The notes under the pieces: generated by a model
What the model saw: only the letters and a program-made list of their open reading frames with translations
Told to the model about the DNA's origin: nothing
Databases searched by the model: none
Position numbers and translations under genes: made by a program
In this document: in pieces, positions 58,601-64,000 of the stretch
Layout of the letters: each line of letters opens with the position of its first letter
How positions within the stretch are numbered: the stretch's first letter is position 1
Origin: Hormiphora californensis
Lineage: Eukaryota > Ctenophora > Tentaculata > Cydippida > Pleurobrachiidae
DNA: 64,000 nt
Assembly (NCBI GenBank): GCA_020137815.1
Contig: CM035350.1
Coordinates: 1,221,011 to 1,285,010 of the forward strand
Direction: 5' to 3'

Positions 58601-61600
58601 GATTCACTGAAGGCTCAGAAACCTAAGCTCGTCATCAAAACCCAAAGTCCTCCTTCAGCTTCTAAATCATCTGGCTCAAAATCATCGAAATCAGGAAAGA
58701 TGAATCAGGAATCGGAACCAAGTCCCAGAAAAGATCCCCAGATAGAGAGACTATTGTTCTCACCCACCACTGACTCAATTGAGACAATATCATCAGATAG
58801 TGGTGCAGACATGGACCATCAAGACTTCTTGCCACCCCTCTCTCCGTTCGCTGAGCAGGAGCTAGACCCCATTGTAGAGGAGAAGACAGCAACTCTCTCG
58901 GGCACCCTCTCGAACCTGGGTGATGAGATTCTAGGCTCATCTGCTGAACTTCATAGTAGTGCAGAGAAACCGAGTAAAGTATCATCTGGTTCGCCAAGTG
59001 ACAGACCAGGTTCTAGACTAGGATCACCAAGTGACAGACCAGGTTCTAGACTAGGATCACCAAGTGACAGACCAGGTTCTAGACTAGGATCACCAAGTGA
59101 CAGACTAGCTTCTACACCAGGATCACCAAGTGACAGACCAGGTTCTAGACTAGGATCACCAAGTGACAGACCAGGTTCTAAACCAGGATCACCAAGTGAT
59201 AGACCTGGTTCTAGACCAGGATCACCAAGTGACAGACCAGGTTCTAGACTAGGATCACCAAGTGACAGACTAGCTTCTACACCAGGATCACCAAGTGACA
59301 GACCAGGTTCTAGACTAGGATCACCAAGTGACAGACCAGGTTCTAAACCAGGATCACCAAGTGACAGACCAGGTTCTAGACTAGGATCACCAAGTGACAG
59401 ACCAGGTTCTAGACCAGGATCACCTAGTGACAGACCAGGATCTAGACTAGGATCACCAAGTGACAGACCAGGTTCTAGACCAGGATCACCTAGTGACAGA
59501 CCAGGATCTAGACCAGGATCACCAAGTGACAGACCAGGTTCTAGACCAGGATCGCGAAGTGAAAGACCAGGTTCTAAACCAGGATCACCAAGTGACAGAT
59601 CAGGTGCTAGACTAGGATCACCAAGTGACAGACCAGATTCTAGACCAGGATCACCAAGTGACAGACCAGGTTCTAGACCAGGATCACCAAGTGACAGACC
59701 AGGTTCTAGACCAGGATCACCAAGTGACAGACCAGGTTCTAAACCAGGATCACCAAGTGACAGACCAGGTTCCAGACCAGGATCACCAAGTGACAGACCA
59801 GGTCCTAGACCAGGATCACCAAGTGACAGACCAGGTTCTAGGCCAGGATCACCAAGTGACAGACCAGGTTCTAGACCAGGATCACCAAGTGACAGACCAG
59901 GTTCTAGACCAGGATCACCAAGTGACAGACCAGGTTCTAGACCAGGATCACCAAGTGACAGACCAGGTTCTAGACCAGGATCACCAAGTGACAAGTCAAT
60001 TGATTCACCTTCCTCATTGAGCGATAAATCTAAACAAAGTTCTTCAAGCGGCAAACTGTCATCGAAGTCCAGCTCAAAGCTTAGCTCATCTAGTAGTAAA
60101 CTGAAATTGGCTCCAGACGGACCAAGTGTTAATAATAGCCCCGGTGCAAGACCAACCTCACCAAGTGACAGACCAGGTTCTAGACCAGGATCACCAAGTG
60201 ACAGACCAGGTTCTAAACCAGGATCACCAAGTGATAGACCTGGTTCTAGACCAGGATCACCAAGTGACAGACCAGGTTCTAGACCAGGATCACCTAGTGA
60301 CAGACCTGGTTCTAGTCCAGGATCACCAAGTGACAGACTAGGTTCTAGACCAGGATCACCAAGTGACAGACTAGGTTCTACACCAGGATCACCAAGTGAC
60401 AGACCAGGTTCTAGACCAGGATCACCAAGTGACAGACCAGGTTCTAGACCAGGATCACCAAGTGACAGACCAGGTTCTAGACCAGGATCACCAAGTGACA
60501 GACCAGGTTCTAAACCAGGATCACCAAGTGACAGACCCGGTTCTAGACCAGGATCACCAAGTGACAGACCAGGTTCTAGACCAGGATCACCAAGTGACAG
60601 ACCCGGTTCTAGACCAGGATCACCAAGTGACAGACCAGGTTCTAGACCAGGATCACCAAGTGACAGATCAGGTTCTAAACCAGGATCACCAAGTGACAGA
60701 TCAGGTGCTAGACCAGGATCACCAAGTGACAGACCAGGTTCTAGACCAGGATCACCAAGTGACAGACCAGGTTCTAAACCAGGATCACCAAGTGACAGAC
60801 CCGGTTCTAGACCAGGATCACCAAGTGACAGACCAGGTTCTAGACCAGGATCACCAAGTGACAGACCCGGTTCTAGACCAGGATCACCAAGAGACAGACC
60901 AGGTTCTAGACCAGGATCACCAAGTGACAGACCAGGTTCTAGACCAGGATCACCAAGTGACAGACCCGGTTCTAGACCAGGATCACCAAGTGACAGACCA
61001 GGTTCTAGACCAGGATCACCAAGTGACAGACCAGGTTCTAGACCAGGATCACCTAGTGACAGACCAGGTTCTAGACCAGGATCACCAAGAGACAGACCAG
61101 GTTCTAGACCAGGATCACCAAGTGACAGACCAGGTTCTAAACCAGGATCACCAAGTGACAGACCAGGTTCTAAACCAGGATCACCAAGTGACAGAGCAGG
61201 GCTGTCAAGTGACAAGTCAATCGATTCACTTTCCTCTTTGAGCAATAAATCTAAACAAAGTTCTTCAATCGAAAAGCTGTCATCTAAGTCCAGCTCAAAG
61301 CTTAGCTCATCTAGTAGTAAACAGAGAGTGGCTCCAGACGAACCAAGTCCTAGACCACCTAATGATAGGCGTGGGGCTGTACCAAGGTCACCAAGAGACA
61401 GACCAGGTGCCATAGCAACCTCGCCAAGTGACAGACCAGGTTCTAGACCAGGATCACCTAGTGACAGGCCAAGTTTGAGATCCGAATTGCAAAGTGACAG
61501 ACCCGAATCGTCGAATGACCAGTCAATGTCTCTCTCATTGAGCGATAATTCTATTGAGAAGCTGTCATCTAAGTCTGGCTCAAAGCATAGCTCATCAAGT

Positions 61601-64000
61601 GGTAGCCACAGATTGGCTCCAGATGGACCAAGTCCTAGACCAGCATCGCCTAATAACTCCCCTGCGTCTGGACCAACCTCACCAAGAGACAGACCAGTTG
61701 CTATAGCAACCTCACCAAGAGACAGACCCGGTGCTATGGCAACCTCACCAAGAGACAGACCCGGTACTAGACCAACCTCACCAAGAGACAGACCCAGTGC
61801 TATAGCAACCTCACCAAGAGACAGACCCGGTGCTATGGCAACCTCACCAAGAGACAGACCCGGTGCTATAGCAACCTCACCAAGAGACAGACCCGGTGCT
61901 ATAGCAACTTCACCAAGAGACAGACCCGGTGCTATACCAACCTCACCAAGAGACAGACCCGGTGATAGACCAACCTCACCAAGAGACAGACCCGGTGATA
62001 GACCAACCTCACCAAGAGACAGACCCGGTGCTATAGCAACCTCACCAAGAGACAGACCCGGTGCTATAGCAACCTCACCAAGAGACAGACCCAGTGCTAA
62101 ACCAACCTCACCAAGAGACAGACCCGGTGCTAAACCAACCTCACCAAGAGACAGACCCGGTACTAGACCAACCTCACCAAGAGACAGACCTAGTGCTATA
62201 GCAACCTCACCAAGAGACAGACCCGGTGCTATGGCAACCTCACCAAGAGACAGACCCGGTGCCATAGCAACCTCACCAAGAGACAGACCCGGTGCTATAG
62301 CAACCTCACCAAGAGACAGACCCGGTGCTATAGCAACCTCACCAAGAGACAGACCCGGTGCCATAGCAACCTCACCAAGAGACAGACCCAGTGCTATAGC
62401 AACCTCACCAAGAAACAGACCCGGTGCTAGACCAACCTCACCAAGAGACAGACCCGGTGTTATAGCAACCTCACCAAGAGACAGACCCGGTGCTATAGCA
62501 ACCTCACCAAGAGACAGACCCGGTGCTATAGCAACCTCACCAAGAGACAGACCAGGATCGCTAAATTCCAGGCCTGGACTAGCCAATGACAGACTTGGTA
62601 CTCCAACAGGATCACCAAATGGAAGAGTAAATTCGGGCATTAGACCGCCTTCTAGTCGTCTGACCTCAGAGTCGCCCACTAGTAATCTTACATCTGGTTC
62701 GCCAAAGCTTCGTTCTGGCGGTGCGAGATCACCATATGCTAGTCCAGTTGCTGGTAGGCGGGACGCTAATTCACCACTCGGTAGTACATCTAAACCTGCT
62801 TCCTCCATTCCCAGACCTGTTCATGGTAGTCCCAAACCTGCTACAAGACCCGGTTCTGGACACGGTCGACCAAATACTGGTGTTTCTAAGCCTGTGTCAC
62901 CACGCAGCAATACTACACCACGTACCTCAGGTCCTGTTGCAACATACAGCCCTATCATTCCTAGAACAAGTTATATTAAGCCTCCAGGCGCCAAATCAGG
63001 AATCCCTGTTGTATCTCCTGTATTATCTGGTGAGCGGAAGGCAAGGTCTGAGTCGCCCTATCAAGGTAGAAAGGATGCCACTGATTTACCAACTAGAGCT
63101 TCCTCTATCCCAACTTACAGAACACCTGATGAAGATTACACTCCCCTCTACACATCCAGTCTTATCAGGGCAGACCGTCAACCCCATAAGCCCTTTCGTG
63201 AAAGCCCCGCCGGTACAGGTGCCCCCACCGGCCAAGGCGCCTCCTCCAGCCAAGGCGCCCCCACAACCGGTGGAAAAACAAAAGCCCACTCTGGCAATTA
63301 TCAAGACGCTAAAGGATATATCTTGCCCGTGTCGCCGATAGACGAGTCAGAAACCATTCTTCCCTTGGAGGATGCGACAATTAGTGCCAGTTCTTTTGCC
63401 CCCGCATCTTCGTCTCTGGGGACAGACACCAGGAACAGGGCGAGGCTACGACTGTTGGATGGGGCCGATAGTGGTTACGGTCCTTCGGGCATCTCCCAAT
63501 CGTCCTTGACGGACAGCAAAGCACCCCGTATGAGACAGATCGGGGAGGGCTCCAGTGGGACTGAGAGTGATGGAATGGGTGGTAGGAGGAAGAAGCGAGT
63601 TGTCAGGAAGGTCGGTGAAGATGAATCAGATGAAAGCGATGGAAAGGGCGGGAGGCGCAGGAAGGTGCTCAGAAAGGTGACTGGATCCAGTGAGAGTGAA
63701 AGTGATGGCATGGGAGGCAGAAGGAGAAGAAGGATTGTAACTAGGGAGGGATCCAGTGAAAGTGATGGAACCAAGAGGAGAAGGAGACTAAAAACAATTG
63801 TAAGGAAGGAGCTGAATGATCACGATCTCTACACCATCTCCTCCAAGTCTGCCAGTAGTCCGGGTAGTACTGCCTCCAGACTACATCTGAACCTCTGCTA
63901 CTCTCGCTCCCGATCCAAATCCCAGGAGAAGAAAAAGGTTAGGAAGGTGTACAGGTTTGAAGACCGTCCTCCCTGGGATGGTTCAACCAGCCCCACCCGC
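55674..64000 (+). CDS. Giant disordered exon (tail), runs off the window
   Basis: Acceptor tcccttag; open in one frame for 8.3 kb to the window end without a stop or indel, at least 2,775 codons. Order: poly-Ser with acidic end (55676-55800); SWV-LEDE motifs 2 and 3 (55883-55972, 56237-56326); 31 copies of a 60-bp repeat (to about 58255); unique Ser-rich sequence with a duplicated SGTLSNL-DEI piece (58260-58980); three arrays of 33-bp repeats; Ser/Pro/Arg-rich sequence with three SxIP motifs (62570-63300); four basic-acidic RRRK repeats (63540-63830); ends EDRPPWDGSTSPTR at the edge. Rich in Gly, Ser, Arg and Pro, like the GSR microtubule-binding tail of spectraplakins, but no GAS2 domain precedes it here. 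It has few Met codons, so long stretches lack any ATG. Function inferred. Confidence 0.82.
56395..58255 (+). repeat. 60-bp tandem repeat, 31 copies, coding
   Basis: 20-residue unit SPTDQPGTRRPSAVDRTRPG repeated 31 times with no length change. Variants: VDT, VDK, VGR, SNVD, NQPGT, GQPGT. A five-unit run (56941-57240) recurs identically at 57541-57840, so blocks of units have been duplicated. Confidence 0.96.
58984..59995 (+). repeat. 33-bp tandem repeat array 1, coding
   Basis: About 30 copies of the 11-residue unit PGSPSDRPGSR, with variants SRLGSPSDR, STPGSPSDR and SKPGSPSDR. Followed by a Ser/Lys-rich spacer (about 59994-60130) reading DKSIDSPSSLSDKSKQSSSS and on through KSSSKLSSSSSKLKLAPDG. 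Confidence 0.95.
60157..61203 (+). repeat. 33-bp tandem repeat array 2, coding
   Basis: About 31 copies of PGSPSDRPGSR with rare PSDRSGAR and PRDRPGSR variants. Followed by a second copy of the Ser/Lys spacer (about 61210-61345; KSSSKLSSSSSKQRVAPDE). Confidence 0.95.
61664..62562 (+). repeat. 33-bp tandem repeat array 3, coding, TSPRDRPGAIA type
   Basis: About 27 copies of the 11-residue unit TSPRDRPGAIA with variants PGAMA, PGTRP, PGDRP, PSAIA. Same length and frame as arrays 1 and 2 but SPSD is replaced by SPRD and GSRPG by GAIAT. Preceded by a third copy of the Ser/Lys spacer (about 61520-61640). Confidence 0.95.
62801..63112 (+). other. Three SxIP (EB1-binding type) motifs
   Basis: SSIP at 62801-62812 (KPASSIPRPVHG), SGIP at 62996-63007 (GAKSGIPVVSP) and SSIP at 63101-63112 (TRASSIPTYRTP), all in the coding frame and in Ser/Pro/Arg-rich sequence. 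SxIP with basic and Ser/Pro neighbours is the known EB1 ligand in the tails of MACF1, dystonin, APC and others. The two SSIP sites are stronger matches than SGIP. Confidence 0.65.
63540..63810 (+). repeat. Basic-acidic repeat, four diverged copies
   Basis: GTESDGMGGRRKKRVVRKVG, DESDESDGKGGRRRKVLRKV, SSESESDGMGGRRRRRIVTR and SSESDGTKRRRRLKTIVRKE. Alternation of Ser/Glu/Asp clusters (casein-kinase-2-like sites) with GG-RRR blocks. Suited to microtubule or nucleic-acid contact controlled by phosphorylation; inferred. Confidence 0.7.

Noticed and set aside
59625-61241. Sense-strand frames repeating DQVLDQDHQVT
   Set aside because: Shifted frame of the 33-bp arrays; interrupted at the spacers where the true frame stays open.
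58951-62808. Long antisense reading frame of 1,285 codons rich in GLSLGDPGLEP
   Set aside because: It is the mirror of the in-frame 33-bp coding arrays. The sense frame continues unbroken through unique sequence on both sides and fits the splice phases, the antisense frame does not.

Overview
The window is animal nuclear DNA. It has split genes with GT..AG introns of about 80 bp to 6 kb, long sense-strand (CT)n tracts and palindromic non-autonomous transposons. All supportable coding sequence lies on the + strand and fits one giant spectraplakin-type cytolinker gene (the MACF1/dystonin/Shot/VAB-10 family) that runs off both ends. The actin-binding CH domains would lie upstream. EF-hands and a GAS2 domain are not seen. 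Spectraplakins are animal proteins; the exact phylum cannot be read from the sequence.

Layout. (1) 358-8961: sixteen short exons whose splice phases all agree, about 950 codons. They encode a plakin domain: spectrin-type helices, a plakin-like 'AYDW' block and a plakin-type SH3 split over exons 4605-4694 and 4877-5079. (2) 8962-14720: a 5.8-kb non-coding stretch with two (CT)n tracts, a Harbinger-like foldback with TTA duplications (11453-11989) and a piggyBac-like palindrome flanked by TTAA (12972-14384). (3) 14721-44905: an apparently uninterrupted coding block of about 30.2 kb (about 10,000 codons), broken only by scattered small indels. It encodes filamin-like Ig domains, at least eleven copies of an unrecognised roughly 260-residue 'DG-turn' domain (eight nearly identical), four tandem copies of another filamin-like module, and acidic linkers carrying more than 30 copies of a VxMETVxVVKSAP-like motif. 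(4) 46068-54724: about sixteen exons of spectrin-repeat rod, about 1,460 codons or roughly 13 repeats. (5) 55031-64000+: an abrupt switch to disordered sequence: three copies of a KQRR-SWV-LEDE-WQNQA motif, 31 copies of a 60-bp repeat, three arrays of a 33-bp Gly/Ser/Arg/Pro repeat, three SxIP (EB1-type) motifs and a run of basic RRRK clusters.

How it fits together. In known spectraplakins the site between plakin domain and spectrin rod is where an alternatively used giant exon encodes plectin repeats. Here that site is filled by filamin-like and DG-turn domains. The plakin exon ending at 8961 and the giant block ending at 44905 both end in phase 2, and both join in frame to the exon at 46068. 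This allows a short isoform (plakin domain directly to rod) and a giant-block isoform, the latter apparently with its own start near 14721. The Gly/Ser/Arg-rich tail with SxIP motifs suggests microtubule and plus-end binding.

Single-base indels interrupt otherwise conserved coding sequence in several places (2640, 17.1-17.6 kb, 19.2 kb, 21.6-22.8 kb, 33.7-34.3 kb, 35.8 kb, 43.1-44.6 kb, 50.1-50.2 kb). They look more like residual long-read assembly errors than true decay, but this cannot be settled from the window. No tRNA, rRNA, CRISPR array or prokaryotic feature was seen.
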